Assembly: GCA_035536915.1 (NCBI GenBank) | Contig: DATLNE010000012.1 | Span: forward strand, 1-64,000 | Length of the DNA: 64,000 nt | DNA from: Acidimicrobiales bacterium | Lineage (GTDB): Bacteria > Actinomycetota > Acidimicrobiia > Acidimicrobiales > JAHWLA01 | Reading direction: 5' to 3' | In this document: piece by piece, positions 1-10,341 of the stretch | Position numbering within the stretch: the stretch's first letter is position 1 | How the letters are laid out: every line of letters starts with the position of its first letter | Program-made: the position numbers and the translations under genes | The notes under the pieces: model-generated | Seen by the model: the letters and a program-made list of their open reading frames with translations, nothing else | Databases searched by the model: none | What the model was told of the DNA's origin: nothing

Positions 1-1626
1 ACGCCCGACCAGCTCACGGCCGTCACCGAGGTCAAGGGCGACATGGAAGAGCCCGTCCCCATGGACCGCCTGGTGTGCGGCGACGTGGGCTTCGGCAAGA
101 CCGAGGTCGCCCTGCGGGCCACGTTCAAGGCAGTCCAGGACGGCATGCAGGTGGCGGTGCTGGTGCCGACGACCCTCCTGGCCCAGCAGCACTTCGGGAC
201 GTTCTCGGAGCGGTTCGCCGGGTACCCGGTGCGCGTCGAGGTGCTGTCGAGGTTCCTCACCCCCGGCCAGGCCAAGAAGGTCACCGAGGGCATCAAGGAC
301 GGCAGCGTCGACGTGGTCATCGGCACCCACCGCCTCCTCAGTGGCGACATCGCGTTCAAGGACCTCGGCCTGCTGGTGGTCGACGAGGAACAGCGCTTCG
401 GCGTCACCCACAAGGAAGCCATCAAGAAGCTGCGCACCAACGTCGACGTGCTGACGCTCACGGCCACGCCGATCCCCCGCACCTTGGAGATGAGCCTCAC
501 CGGCATCCGCGACCTGACGCTGCTCAACACGCCGCCGGCCGATCGCCAGCCCATCCTCACCTACGTGGGCGAGTACGACGAGCGGGCGGTGGCCGAGGCC
601 ATCCGACGCGAGCTGCTGCGCGAGGGCCAGGTGTTCTTCGTACACAACCGGGTCATGGACATCGAGCACGTCACCGCCCGCATCAAGGAACTGGTGCCCG
701 AGGCCCGCGTGGCCGTCGCCCACGGGCAGATGGACGAAGGCACGTTGGAGAAGGTCGTGCTCGACTTCTGGGAAGGCCAGTACGACGTGCTCGTGTGCAC
801 GACGATCATCGAGTCGGGCATCGACATGCCCACGGTCAACACCCTCATCGCCGACCGAGCCGACCTGCTCGGCCTCGGCCAGCTCCACCAGTTGCGCGGT
901 CGGGTGGGGCGGGCCGGCATGCGGGCCTACGCCTACCTCTTCTTCCCGCCCGACCGGTCGCTCACCGAAGAGGCCTACGAACGGCTGAAGACGATCGGCG
1001 AGCACACCGAGTTGGGCAGCGGCTTCAAGATCGCCATGCGCGACCTGGAGATCCGTGGCGCGGGCAACCTGCTGGGCGGCGACCAGTCGGGCCACATCGC
1101 CGCGGTGGGCTACGACCTCTACGTGCAGATGGTCAGCGAAGCGGTGGCGGAGCTGAAGGGGGAGGAGCCGCGGGAGCCGGCCGAGATCAAGCTCGACCTG
1201 CCCCTCGACGCCCACCTGCCCAAGGAGTACGTGGCTCGCGAGGATCTGCGCCTGGAGGCCTACCGGCGCCTGGCCACCGTCACAACCCAGGCCGAGGTCG
1301 ACGACATCCGCGACGAGTGGCTCGACCGCTACGGTCCGCTGCCCGCCCCCGCCGAGGCGCTGCTGGCCGTCGGGCGCCTGCGGGCCGAGTGTGCACGGGT
1401 CGGCGTGCGGGAGATCGCCGTGGCCCGCGACGTGGCCCGCATGGCGCCGCTGCAACTCAAGACGAGCCAGACGATCCGCCTCCAGCGCCGCTTCCCCAAA
1501 GCCGTCTACAAAGAAGACCTCCAGCAGGTCGTCCTGCCGTTGCCCAGGGGTGCTCACCCGGCCGAGGTGCTCATGGCGTTCCTGGCCGAAATCGTCCCTG
1601 CCGAGATGCCCTCGGTAGCATCGTGA
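1..1626 (+). CDS. mfd: Transcription-repair coupling factor Mfd, C-terminal part (5' end outside window)
   Basis: Mfd is an ATP-driven translocase that removes RNA polymerase stalled at DNA lesions and recruits UvrA. The reading frame is open from base 1, so the gene starts upstream and only the last 541 residues are visible. They hold the Walker A motif GDVGFGKTE (residues 27-35 of the fragment), the Walker B/DEEQ box near residue 128, the motif [19 protein letters not shown], the helicase C half with the [13 protein letters not shown] arginine-finger region, and the C-terminal regulatory domain ending near a [12 protein letters not shown] stretch. The stop overlaps the next start (GTGA), suggesting translational coupling to the lipoprotein gene. 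The family assignment is very secure. Confidence 0.97.
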   Translation, partial: TPDQLTAVTEVKGDMEEPVPMDRLVCGDVGFGKTEVALRATFKAVQDGMQVAVLVPTTLLAQQHFGTFSERFAGYPVRVEVLSRFLTPGQAKKVTEGIKDGSVDVVIGTHRLLSGDIAFKDLGLLVVDEEQRFGVTHKEAIKKLRTNVDVLTLTATPIPRTLEMSLTGIRDLTLLNTPPADRQPILTYVGEYDERAVAEAIRRELLREGQVFFVHNRVMDIEHVTARIKELVPEARVAVAHGQMDEGTLEKVVLDFWEGQYDVLVCTTIIESGIDMPTVNTLIADRADLLGLGQLHQLRGRVGRAGMRAYAYLFFPPDRSLTEEAYERLKTIGEHTELGSGFKIAMRDLEIRGAGNLLGGDQSGHIAAVGYDLYVQMVSEAVAELKGEEPREPAEIKLDLPLDAHLPKEYVAREDLRLEAYRRLATVTTQAEVDDIRDEWLDRYGPLPAPAEALLAVGRLRAECARVGVREIAVARDVARMAPLQLKTSQTIRLQRRFPKAVYKEDLQQVVLPLPRGAHPAEVLMAFLAEIVPAEMPSVAS

Positions 1627-2705
1627 CCACCGTGAGACGAATCAGCGTCCTCCTCATCGCGGCCGTGCTCGCCCTCGGGGCCAGTGCGTGCGGCGACGTC
1701 GCCCCGTTTGCCGCCAAGGTCAACGGCGAGCGCATCAGCGTCGACGAGCTCAACCGCGAGCTGGAGGCGGTGAAAGCCAACCCGAAGTACCTCGACGCGC
1801 TGCGCGCCAGTCGGGAGCAGCAGGGCGTGAGCGTGCTGGGCACGGGCACCAGCGGCACCTTCGGCAGCACCTTCGTGGCCGAGACGCTGACCCGGCGCAT
1901 CTACTTCAAGCTCGTCCACCAGGAGGTGGAGCGGCGCAAGCTGCCGGTCACCGACGAGGCGGTGCGCGAGGCCCGTGAGCAATTGGCCCAGTCGCCCGAG
2001 GACAAAGAGCTCTACGACGCCTTCCCCAAGGAGTTCCTCGACGAGATCGCCCGCTCGACCGCCGAGGTCACCGTGTTGCAGGAAGACCTCCAGAAGCAGG
2101 TGTCGCCGCAACAGATCGAGGAGTTCTACCGGGGCAACCCGCAGTACTTCGAGCAGTTCTGCGCCCGCCAGATCGTCACCGGTGGCTTCTCGGGCGAGGC
2201 ACCGCCCCCGCCCGACCAGGAGGCGGCGGCCAAAGCCACAGCGGACGACATCAAGCGCCGCCTCGACACAGGCCAGGACTTCGCCGCCATCGCCCGGGCC
2301 GAGTCGAAGGACACGGCCACCGCAACCAGCGGCGGCGACCTCGGCTGCGTGCCCGGCAGCGCCTTCCCGCCCGAAGCCCAGGCTGCCGTGAGCGAGGCGG
2401 CACCGGCCCAAGTTGTGGGCCCCATCCGCACCGACCGCGGCCACTACCTCATCCAGGTGCAGTCGAAGAAGACACAACCGATCGAAGAGGTGGCCGACCA
2501 GATCCGCCAGTTCCTCGAATCCCAGGCCGGCAACGCCCTCACCACCTTCCTGCAGGAGACGCTGGCCAAAGCGAAGATCGAGGTGAACCCCCGCTACGGG
2601 CGCTTCGACCGCGAAGGGCAACGTCCTGGCGTGGTGCCGCCCGACCTGCCTGCCACGTCGACGACGACGCCGGCCGAGCCGGCAGAAGGCGTGCCTCTCC
2701 AGTGA
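1623..2705 (+). CDS. SurA/PrsA-like peptidyl-prolyl isomerase lipoprotein
   Basis: This 360-residue exported protein starts at GTG 1623, overlapping the mfd stop. An N-terminal signal (RRISVLLIAAVLALGASAC) ends in a lipobox-like SAC, so it is probably a membrane-anchored lipoprotein. A SurA N-like region (AAKVNGERISVDELNREL) is followed by a parvulin-type rotamase domain at about residues 175-300, with the hallmarks SGGDLGCVPGSAF and GPIRTDRGHYLIQV. The tail is low-complexity, rich in Thr, Pro and Ala. It likely helps fold secreted proteins on the outer face of the membrane. Its position between mfd and mazG recalls the lipoprotein genes found near these loci in other actinobacteria. The parvulin call is firm; substrates are unknown. 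Confidence 0.88.
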   Translation: MTTVRRISVLLIAAVLALGASACGDVAPFAAKVNGERISVDELNRELEAVKANPKYLDALRASREQQGVSVLGTGTSGTFGSTFVAETLTRRIYFKLVHQEVERRKLPVTDEAVREAREQLAQSPEDKELYDAFPKEFLDEIARSTAEVTVLQEDLQKQVSPQQIEEFYRGNPQYFEQFCARQIVTGGFSGEAPPPPDQEAAAKATADDIKRRLDTGQDFAAIARAESKDTATATSGGDLGCVPGSAFPPEAQAAVSEAAPAQVVGPIRTDRGHYLIQVQSKKTQPIEEVADQIRQFLESQAGNALTTFLQETLAKAKIEVNPRYGRFDREGQRPGVVPPDLPATSTTTPAEPAEGVPLQ

Positions 2706-4075
2706 CCCCTCGGGTCGTGGTGGCCGGGCTCGGCCCGGCGGGCCCCGACCTGTTGACGGTGGCCACGCAGGCCGCCATCGAACGCATCCCCCGTCGTTTC
2801 CTGCGCACCCGGAGGCACCCGGCCGCCGACGCCGTGGCCGACGCCGCCGGCTTCGACGAGCTGTACGACGCGGCCGACACGCTCGACGCCGTCTACGCCG
2901 GGATCGTGACCGCGTTGGTCGACGCCGCCGAGGAGAACGGTGAGGTGCTCTACCTCGTGCCCGGCTCGCCGGTCGTGGCCGAGCGTGCGGTGGAGCTCCT
3001 GCGCACCGACGACCGGGTCCAGGTCGAGGTGCTGCCCGCCCTGTCGTTCCTCGACCTTGTGCAGTCCCACATCGGCGCCGCGGGGCGGCTGGTCGACGGC
3101 CATCGCTTCGCCGTCGAGGCGGCGGGGGAGACGGGGCCGCTCGTCGTGTCGCAATGCGACACCAAGCTCGTCCTCTCCGACATCAAGCTCGCCGTCGACG
3201 ACGGGCCGACGGTCACCGTCCTCCAGCGCCTCGGCCTGCCCGACGAAGCGGTGTTCACCGTGGCGTGGGACGAGCTCGACCGGGCCTTCGAGCCCGACCA
3301 CCTCACGTCGTTGTTCATCCCCGCCTTGGCGTCGCCCGTGGCCGCCGAGCTGGTGCGCTTCGCCGAGCTCGTGCGCACCCTGCGGGAGAAGTGCCCGTGG
3401 GACCAGGAGCAGACGCACCGCACCTTGACCCGGCACCTGCTGGAGGAGACCTACGAAGTCCTGGAAGCCATCGAGGCGGGCGACCCCGACCACTTGTGCG
3501 AGGAACTCGGAGACCTGCTGTTCCAGGTCTTCTTCCACGCCACCTTGGGGGCCGAGTCGGGCGACTTCGACCTGGCGGAGGTTGCCCGCGGCATCCACGA
3601 CAAGTTGGTGCGCCGCCACCCCCACGTCTTCGGCACCGTCGCAGCCGACACCGCCGACCAAGTCGTCACCAACTGGGAGCAGATCAAGAAGGCCGAGAAG
3701 GGGCGCTCGTCGATGATGGACGGCATCCCCGGCGACCTGCCGTCGCTGCTGCACGCCCACAAGGTGCAGCGCAAGGCGGCCTCGGTGGGCTTCGACTGGC
3801 CGTCGGTCGACGACGTGTACCCCAAGGTGGCCGAGGAGTTGGCCGAGTTGCAGGCGGAGCCGTCCGACGAAGAGTTGGGCGACCTCTTGTTCGCCGTGGT
3901 CAACGTGGCCCGCCACCTCGACATCGACCCCGAGGCGGCGTTGCGAGGTGCGACGGCCAAGTTCCGCGACCGCTTCCGGGGCGTCGAATCGCTGGCCGCC
4001 GAACGGGGCATCGACTTGGCCACCGCAGGCTTGCCCGTGCTGGATTCCCTCTGGGACGAGGTCAAGGCCTGGTAA
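2702..4075 (+). CDS. mazG: MazG nucleoside triphosphate pyrophosphohydrolase fused to a tetrapyrrole-methylase-like domain
   Basis: The 457-residue protein starts at GTG 2702, overlapping the preceding stop by 4 nt. Residues 1-215 resemble the SAM-dependent tetrapyrrole methylase fold (VVVAGLGPAGPDLLT at the N terminus, YLVPGSPVVAERAV further on), as in YabN-type fusions. Residues 220-457 hold two MazG units. The first has the metal-binding signatures EETYEVLEAIE (near residue 248) and EELGDLLFQV; the second has EELAEL and EELGDLLFAVVNVARHL. The family hydrolyses (d)NTPs to monophosphates, removing damaged or excess nucleotides. Whether the methylase half is active cannot be judged from sequence. 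The mfd-mazG-eno neighbourhood is typical of actinobacteria. Confidence 0.93.
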   Translation: MTPRVVVAGLGPAGPDLLTVATQAAIERIPRRFLRTRRHPAADAVADAAGFDELYDAADTLDAVYAGIVTALVDAAEENGEVLYLVPGSPVVAERAVELLRTDDRVQVEVLPALSFLDLVQSHIGAAGRLVDGHRFAVEAAGETGPLVVSQCDTKLVLSDIKLAVDDGPTVTVLQRLGLPDEAVFTVAWDELDRAFEPDHLTSLFIPALASPVAAELVRFAELVRTLREKCPWDQEQTHRTLTRHLLEETYEVLEAIEAGDPDHLCEELGDLLFQVFFHATLGAESGDFDLAEVARGIHDKLVRRHPHVFGTVAADTADQVVTNWEQIKKAEKGRSSMMDGIPGDLPSLLHAHKVQRKAASVGFDWPSVDDVYPKVAEELAELQAEPSDEELGDLLFAVVNVARHLDIDPEAALRGATAKFRDRFRGVESLAAERGIDLATAGLPVLDSLWDEVKAW

Positions 4076-5736
<1,661 letters not shown>

Positions 5737-5742
5737 CGGGAT

Positions 5743-6147
5743 TCACGTCACCCGCACCACGCCGCGCATGCCGTAGGCGAAGTGCCCGGGCAGGTGGCAG
5801 GCGAAGACGAACGTCCCCCGTTGGTCGAAGCGATAGGTGGTGGCGGCCGTCGTGCCCGCAGGGACCGACACCTCGCCCGGGACTGCGCCGTGGTGGGGTT
5901 CGGTCCCCGTTTCGTGGCGGGCCTGCACGGCATCGTCGCCCACGATGAACTCGTGGTCGATGGGGTCCTCGTTGCGCACCTCGAACTGCACCGTCGTGCC
6001 GAGCGTCACGGCGATGTCGCCGGGAGTGAACCGGCTGTAGCGGGCCTCGATGTCGACGGTGCGGTCGGCGGCCCCGCCGCTCGGGTCGTCGCCCCCGCAC
6101 GCCGTGAGCGTGGCGGCGAGGACGACGACGACCAAAGCCGACCTCAT
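5743..6147 (-). CDS. Cupredoxin-domain lipoprotein (blue-copper type)
   Basis: The 134-residue product has a lipoprotein signal (MRSALVVVVLAATLTAC, lipobox LTAC) and one cupredoxin domain. Likely type-1 copper ligands are visible: His in PIDHEF, then Cys, His and Met in the C-terminal FACHLPGHFAYGM. It should be an extracytoplasmic copper protein that carries electrons or stores copper; the redox partner is unknown. The ATG at 6147 overlaps the stop of the DUF2330 gene (ATGA), so the two are probably one transcript. An upstream in-frame extension lies inside the DUF2330 gene and was not used. Confidence 0.85.
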   Translation of the reverse strand: MRSALVVVVLAATLTACGGDDPSGGAADRTVDIEARYSRFTPGDIAVTLGTTVQFEVRNEDPIDHEFIVGDDAVQARHETGTEPHHGAVPGEVSVPAGTTAATTYRFDQRGTFVFACHLPGHFAYGMRGVVRVT

Positions 6148-7184
6148 CCGAAGCGGCGGTTGAGGACGAGGACGGCGACGGTGCACAGGGCCAACGTGCC
6201 TACCGCAAACGGCCACAGCGGCGGGTCGTCCTGCGTCAGGGGACCGTCGACGGCGATCGACGTCGCCCCGGCCAGGTCGTAGCCCGCGTCGACTCTCGAC
6301 GGGGTGCGGCCGTCGACGGAGATGGCCAGGTCGTGGTCGAGCTCCTTGGCGGCGGCGTCGACTTCGAGGTGGGTGAACCACATCTTCTGGGGCACCCAGC
6401 CCATGCCCTTGTCGGAGCGCAGGTCGTCGAGCAGCGACTGGCCGGCGGCCGAACTGCGTGACGTACGCATGCCGCGCAGGCCCAGGAGCGAGGGCTCTTC
6501 GTCGGTGAGCAGGAACACGTCGGCTTCCACCGGCTCGTCGGGGCCGCGGCCCAGGCTGAGGATGCGGATGGGCACCCAGGGCGTGCGGGTGGGGATGGTG
6601 ACGTGGATGGGGGTGCCGTCGCCCAGCCCCTGGCCCAGGGCCTGGGCGGCGTTGGCGTCGAAACGGGCGGCCAGGAAGATGGGGCTGCGCGAGGCGTAGA
6701 ACTCCAGCACCTCGGGGGCGTCGGGCGACAGGTTGAAGCCGTGCTCCCGAGCCCAGTTGCCGACGGCCACGGCGCCGCCCTTGAGCACGGTGAGGTCGAG
6801 GGCGTCGATGCGCTTCTCCAGCAGCACCTGGGCGGAGTCGGCGGAGACGGCGGACAGTGCCCCGCCCTCGGCAGAGGAGCGGCGCGCGGTGTTTGTCTCC
6901 CGCACCAGCCGCTGGAGCATCCAGTCGCCGCCCCGTTCCACCTCACTGGGGATGCCCGGCAGCGGCACGATCGAGCCGAACTCGCCGCCGCCGCCCGAGA
7001 AGGTGAACGAGGTGATGTAGTGCTCGATGCCTTGGTGGTAGGCGGCCAGGGTGGCGGTCTCGAGCAGTCGCACGGTGCCGTTTGGTGCGACCAAACCGCC
7101 GCAGGCAACCGCGGGTGCCGCGGCGAGCCCCGAGACGACAAGGGCGACGGACAGGGCACCGAGCAACCTTCGAGTCGTGCGCAT
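6144..7184 (-). CDS. DUF2330 family secreted/membrane protein
   Basis: The 346-residue protein has an N-terminal signal peptide (MRTTRRLLGALSVALVVSGL, cleavage near AVACGG), a large extracytoplasmic domain beginning CGGLVAPNGTVRLLETATL, and one C-terminal transmembrane helix (PFAVGTLALCTVAVLVLNRRFG) with a short basic end. This is the layout of the DUF2330 family, whose function is unknown. The nearby Cys-Gly-Gly motif after the signal is typical. It is the first gene of a two-gene operon with the cupredoxin lipoprotein, so a link with copper or redox chemistry outside the cell is possible but only inferred. The start at ATG 7184 is chosen from the signal peptide. Confidence 0.82.
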   Translation of the reverse strand: MRTTRRLLGALSVALVVSGLAAAPAVACGGLVAPNGTVRLLETATLAAYHQGIEHYITSFTFSGGGGEFGSIVPLPGIPSEVERGGDWMLQRLVRETNTARRSSAEGGALSAVSADSAQVLLEKRIDALDLTVLKGGAVAVGNWAREHGFNLSPDAPEVLEFYASRSPIFLAARFDANAAQALGQGLGDGTPIHVTIPTRTPWVPIRILSLGRGPDEPVEADVFLLTDEEPSLLGLRGMRTSRSSAAGQSLLDDLRSDKGMGWVPQKMWFTHLEVDAAAKELDHDLAISVDGRTPSRVDAGYDLAGATSIAVDGPLTQDDPPLWPFAVGTLALCTVAVLVLNRRFG

Positions 7185-7222
7185 GCCGGTTCGACGGCCG
7201 AGCCGAGCGACCTGGTTCCCGT

Positions 7223-7228
7223 TAGCGT
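7223..7228 (+). promoter_or_regulatory. Putative -10 box (TAGCGT) of coxL, leaderless
   Basis: TAGCGT matches the TAnnnT pattern and ends 7 nt before the GTG start at 7236, so transcription would begin at or next to the start codon. This supports the chosen start. No clear -35 was identified. Confidence 0.45.
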
Positions 7229-7235
7229 CCTGAAG

Positions 7236-9500
7236 GTGAGCATCCTCGGCAACCGCGTGCTGCGAAAGGAAGACCCCAAGTTCCTCACCACCGGGGGCGT
7301 GTACCTCGACGACCTGCCGCTGGTGGGTGCCGCGCACGTGACCTACGTGCGCTCGACGATGGCCCATGCCCGCCTGCTGACGGTCGACGTGTCGGAGGCC
7401 CGCAGCGCGCCGGGCGTGCTCGCCGTGCTCACCGTCGACGACCTCGACCTCGAGCCCATCGCCCCCTTCGGCTTCGTGAACTCGGCCATGGCGTGGCCGT
7501 GGTTGGCCCGCGACGTGGTGCGATACGTGGGCGAGCCCATCGCCGCCGTGGTGACCGAGGAGCGCTACCAAGGCCAGGACGCCGCCGAGTTGGTGTACGT
7601 CGACTACGACCCGCTCCCTGCGGTGGTCGACCCCGTCGAGGCGTTGACCTCGGAGACGGTCCTCTTCCCGGAAGCCGGCACCAACCTGGCCTCTGAACTC
7701 GACTTCGGGCAGAGCGACTCGCTGTTCGAGGACTGCGAGGTCGTGGTGCGCGCCCGCATCGTCAACCAGCGGGTGGCGCCGTGCCCGCTGGAGGGACGGG
7801 CGGCCGCCGCGTCGTGGGGTGACGACGGCAGGCTGACGATGTGGGTCTCGACCCAGACGGTGCACTCGGTGCGCGACCAGTTGGCCCGGCACTTCCGGTT
7901 GGAGCCCGAGCAGGTGCACGTGATCGCGCCCGACGTGGGCGGCGGCTTCGGCGCCAAGATCGGCCAGTACCCCGAGGAGATGCTGATGGCCGAGGTGGCG
8001 CGGCGCATCGGCCGTCCGGCCAAGTGGGTGGAGACCCGCTCGGAGAGCATGGTCGGCCTGGGCCACGGCCGAGCCCAGGTGCAGGACATCGCCATCGGGG
8101 GCAGCAGCGAGGGACGCGTCACCGCTTACCGCCTCGTCGTCACCCAGGACACCGGCGCCTACCCCCGGATGGGCGCGGCGCTGCCGGTGATGACCCGCAC
8201 CATGGTCAACGGGGTGTACGACATGCCGCGCTGCGAGTTCGTCAGCCGCGCCGTGGTCACCAACACCACGCCGACCACCGCGTACCGCGGCGCGGGCCGG
8301 CCCGAGGCCACGGCCGCCATCGAGCGGGCCATGGACCTGTTCGCCGCCGAGATCGGGATGGACCCCGTCGACGTGCGCCGTCGCAACCTCATCGCCAAGG
8401 ACGCCTTCCCGTACACCACGCCGGTGGGCACCGTCTACGACATCGGCGACTACGAACGAGCGCTCGACCTGGTGCTCGACGCCGCCGATTACGACGGGCT
8501 GCGAGCGGAGCAGCGCCGTCGCCGGGAGGCGGGCGAGACGGTGCACCTGGGCATCGGCGTGTCGGTCTATGTGGAGATCACGGCGGGCGGCGGGCCTGCC
8601 AACGAGTGGGGTGCCGTCGAGGTAAAGCCCGACGGCAAGGTGCTGGTGCGCACCGGCGTGTCGCCCCACGGGCAAGGGCACGTGACGTCGCTGTCGATGA
8701 TCGTGGCCGACAAGCTCGGCGTCGACCTCGACGACGTGGAGGTCGTCTTCGGCGACACCGACCTGGTGGTGCGAGGCGTGGGCACCATGGGGTCACGGTC
8801 GCTCCAGACCGGCGGGGTGGCCGTGCTGCGGGCTGCGGGCCAGGTACTCGACACCGCCCGGGCAGTGGCGGCCGACCTGCTGGAGGCGGCGGCCGACGAT
8901 GTCGTGTTCGACCCGGCCGGCCAGGTGTTCTCGGTGGCGGGCACGCCGTCGATCACCACGTCGTGGGCCGAGGTGGCGGCGGGCGCAGGGCCGGGTGCGC
9001 TGGCGGTGGAGCTCGACTACCAAGGCAGCAGCGCCACGTTCCCGTTCGGCGCCCATGTGGCCGTGGTCGAGGTCGACACCGAGACCGGCAAGGTCGAGTT
9101 GCGGCGGCTGGTGGCGGTCGACGACGCGGGCCGCATCCTCAACCCCATGCTGGCCGAAGGCCAGGTGCACGGCGGGTTGGCCCAAGGCGTGGCCCAGGCG
9201 TTGCTGGAAGAGGTGCGGTACGACGAGGACGGCAACCCCATCACGTCGAACCTGGCCGACTACGCCTTCGTCACCGCCGCCGAGCTGCCGAGCTTCGAGA
9301 CGCTGCACATGGAGACGCCGACGCCGGTCAACGAGTTGGGGGCCAAGGGCATCGGCGAGTCGGGGACCATCGGGGCGACGCCTGCGGTGCAGAGTGCGGT
9401 GATCGACGCCCTGTCGCACCTGGGCATCCGCCATCTCGACATGCCCGCCACCCCCGAGCGGGTGTGGCGGGCATGTCGTAGTGCTCAGGAGATGGGGTAG
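7236..9500 (+). CDS. Form II CoxL-type molybdenum hydroxylase large subunit (xanthine/aldehyde/CO dehydrogenase family)
   Basis: The 754-residue product is the molybdopterin-binding subunit of the xanthine oxidase superfamily. It has the N-terminal LRKEDPKFLTTGGVYLDDL, the PDVGGGFGAKIG loop, the active-site loop AYRGAGR (residues 349-355), GTMGSRSLQTGG, and the catalytic Glu region AKGIGESGTIGATPAV. True aerobic CO dehydrogenases (form I) carry AYxCSFR here; AYRGAGR marks form II, whose substrate is uncertain (CO, aldehydes, purines or other heterocycles). Its partner FeS and FAD subunits are not adjacent but at 17821-19115. It ends 16 nt inside the convergent RDD gene. A leaderless -10 (TAGCGT) supports GTG 7236 as the start. 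Confidence 0.92.
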   Translation: MSILGNRVLRKEDPKFLTTGGVYLDDLPLVGAAHVTYVRSTMAHARLLTVDVSEARSAPGVLAVLTVDDLDLEPIAPFGFVNSAMAWPWLARDVVRYVGEPIAAVVTEERYQGQDAAELVYVDYDPLPAVVDPVEALTSETVLFPEAGTNLASELDFGQSDSLFEDCEVVVRARIVNQRVAPCPLEGRAAAASWGDDGRLTMWVSTQTVHSVRDQLARHFRLEPEQVHVIAPDVGGGFGAKIGQYPEEMLMAEVARRIGRPAKWVETRSESMVGLGHGRAQVQDIAIGGSSEGRVTAYRLVVTQDTGAYPRMGAALPVMTRTMVNGVYDMPRCEFVSRAVVTNTTPTTAYRGAGRPEATAAIERAMDLFAAEIGMDPVDVRRRNLIAKDAFPYTTPVGTVYDIGDYERALDLVLDAADYDGLRAEQRRRREAGETVHLGIGVSVYVEITAGGGPANEWGAVEVKPDGKVLVRTGVSPHGQGHVTSLSMIVADKLGVDLDDVEVVFGDTDLVVRGVGTMGSRSLQTGGVAVLRAAGQVLDTARAVAADLLEAAADDVVFDPAGQVFSVAGTPSITTSWAEVAAGAGPGALAVELDYQGSSATFPFGAHVAVVEVDTETGKVELRRLVAVDDAGRILNPMLAEGQVHGGLAQGVAQALLEEVRYDEDGNPITSNLADYAFVTAAELPSFETLHMETPTPVNELGAKGIGESGTIGATPAVQSAVIDALSHLGIRHLDMPATPERVWRACRSAQEMG

Positions 9501-9928
9501 GCGGAGACGGGGACGACGACCGTCTGGGCGGCCATGTCGTGCCAGGTCTGCTTCTCCTTGTTGAAGAACGCCCAGATGTAGCCCAAGAAGCAGGCCAAGC
9601 CCGAGACGATGCGGACGAGGTTGCGCACGACTGCCCGAGACATGTCGATCGGCCCGCCGGTGTTGAAGTCGACGACGCGGATGCCCATGACCCGCTTGCC
9701 CAACGTCTGCCCGGTGGCCGATCCCTCGAAGTAGATGTAGTAGGCCAAGCCCAACACGGTGCCGATCACCCGGGCGGCGGTCATGCCGAGGATCAGGGCG
9801 ATGACGAGCTGTGCGACACCGACGATGATGCCGTCGACGATCAGTGCGACGAACCTGACCCCCACGCTCGCCCTCGGGCCGCTCGGGCCTCCTGCTACGG
9901 CGGCACCTCCGGTGTTGTATTCGCTCAT
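9485..9928 (-). CDS. RDD family membrane protein
   Basis: A 147-residue protein with three likely transmembrane helices. The RDD signature lies in VRFVALIVDGIIVGVAQLVIAL (Arg then Asp in the first helix) and the conserved GQTLGKRVMGIRVVDFNTGG follows. RDD proteins are poorly characterised; some are thought to be transporters. The start ATG 9928 is preceded by a purine-rich Shine-Dalgarno (AAAGGAAG). The 3' end overlaps the coxL end. It is the last gene of a reverse group with DUF2752 and a longer RDD protein. Confidence 0.88.
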   Translation of the reverse strand: MSEYNTGGAAVAGGPSGPRASVGVRFVALIVDGIIVGVAQLVIALILGMTAARVIGTVLGLAYYIYFEGSATGQTLGKRVMGIRVVDFNTGGPIDMSRAVVRNLVRIVSGLACFLGYIWAFFNKEKQTWHDMAAQTVVVPVSAYPIS

Positions 9929-9949
9929 TGCGGCTTCCTTTCCGAAGCG

Positions 9950-10321
9950 TCAGATAACGGCGAAGCGGTGCAACTGGAACAACCACATGGCCGCGAAGGC
10001 CGAACCGACGGCCCACCATGGCACGCGCAGTGCTGTTGGCCGGCGGACCACCAGGAGCACGACGGCGACGACCACGGCGGCGATCCCCACCGGGTTGGCC
10101 GCCCACGCGTCGGCCAGGTCGAGGCGAACCGCCGCGGTCACGCTCGTCGTCATGCCGCACAGCGGGCAGGGGATGCCGGTGAGGGCCCGCATCGGGCACG
10201 GGAGGCCCTGGTCGCCCGGCGCCGCCGACAGCACGGCCGCCGCCCCCAGCATCAGAGCCCCGACCGGGCGCAACCCGGTGAGGTCGACCGTCGCTCGCGT
10301 GGTGAGGAGGGCGGGCGGCAC
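9950..10321 (-). CDS. DUF2752 family membrane protein
   Basis: The 123-residue product carries the DUF2752 hallmark CPMRALTGIPCPLCGMTTSV (paired Cys motifs) between two or three hydrophobic helices. The function of the family is unknown. GTG 10321 is chosen because a TACGCT -10-like box ends 7 nt upstream; a longer open frame reaches back into the upstream RDD gene but has no better start. It lies 20 nt after that gene's stop and 21 nt before the next RDD gene, so all three may be co-transcribed. Confidence 0.8.
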   Translation of the reverse strand: MPPALLTTRATVDLTGLRPVGALMLGAAAVLSAAPGDQGLPCPMRALTGIPCPLCGMTTSVTAAVRLDLADAWAANPVGIAAVVVAVVLLVVRRPTALRVPWWAVGSAFAAMWLFQLHRFAVI

Positions 10322-10328
10322 GGCGCGC

Positions 10329-10334
10329 AGCGTA
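10329..10334 (-). promoter_or_regulatory. Putative -10 box (TACGCT) of the DUF2752 gene
   Basis: On the reverse strand TACGCT ends 7 nt before GTG 10321, the leaderless pattern seen across this window. It lies just after the stop of the upstream RDD gene. Confidence 0.35.
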
Positions 10335-10341
10335 CCGAGGG

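Noticed and set aside
75-1622. N-terminal extension of the SurA-like ORF back through mfd
   Set aside because: The extension is an Arg/Pro/Gly-rich out-of-frame reading of mfd; the lipoprotein signal at 1623 marks the true start.
7185-8681. Reverse ORF extension of the DUF2330 gene across coxL
   Set aside because: It is antisense to coxL and lacks protein-like features; the signal peptide at 7184 marks the real start.
7236-9500. True aerobic CO dehydrogenase (form I CoxL)
   Set aside because: The active-site loop is AYRGAGR, not AYxCSFR, so CO oxidation should not be assumed.
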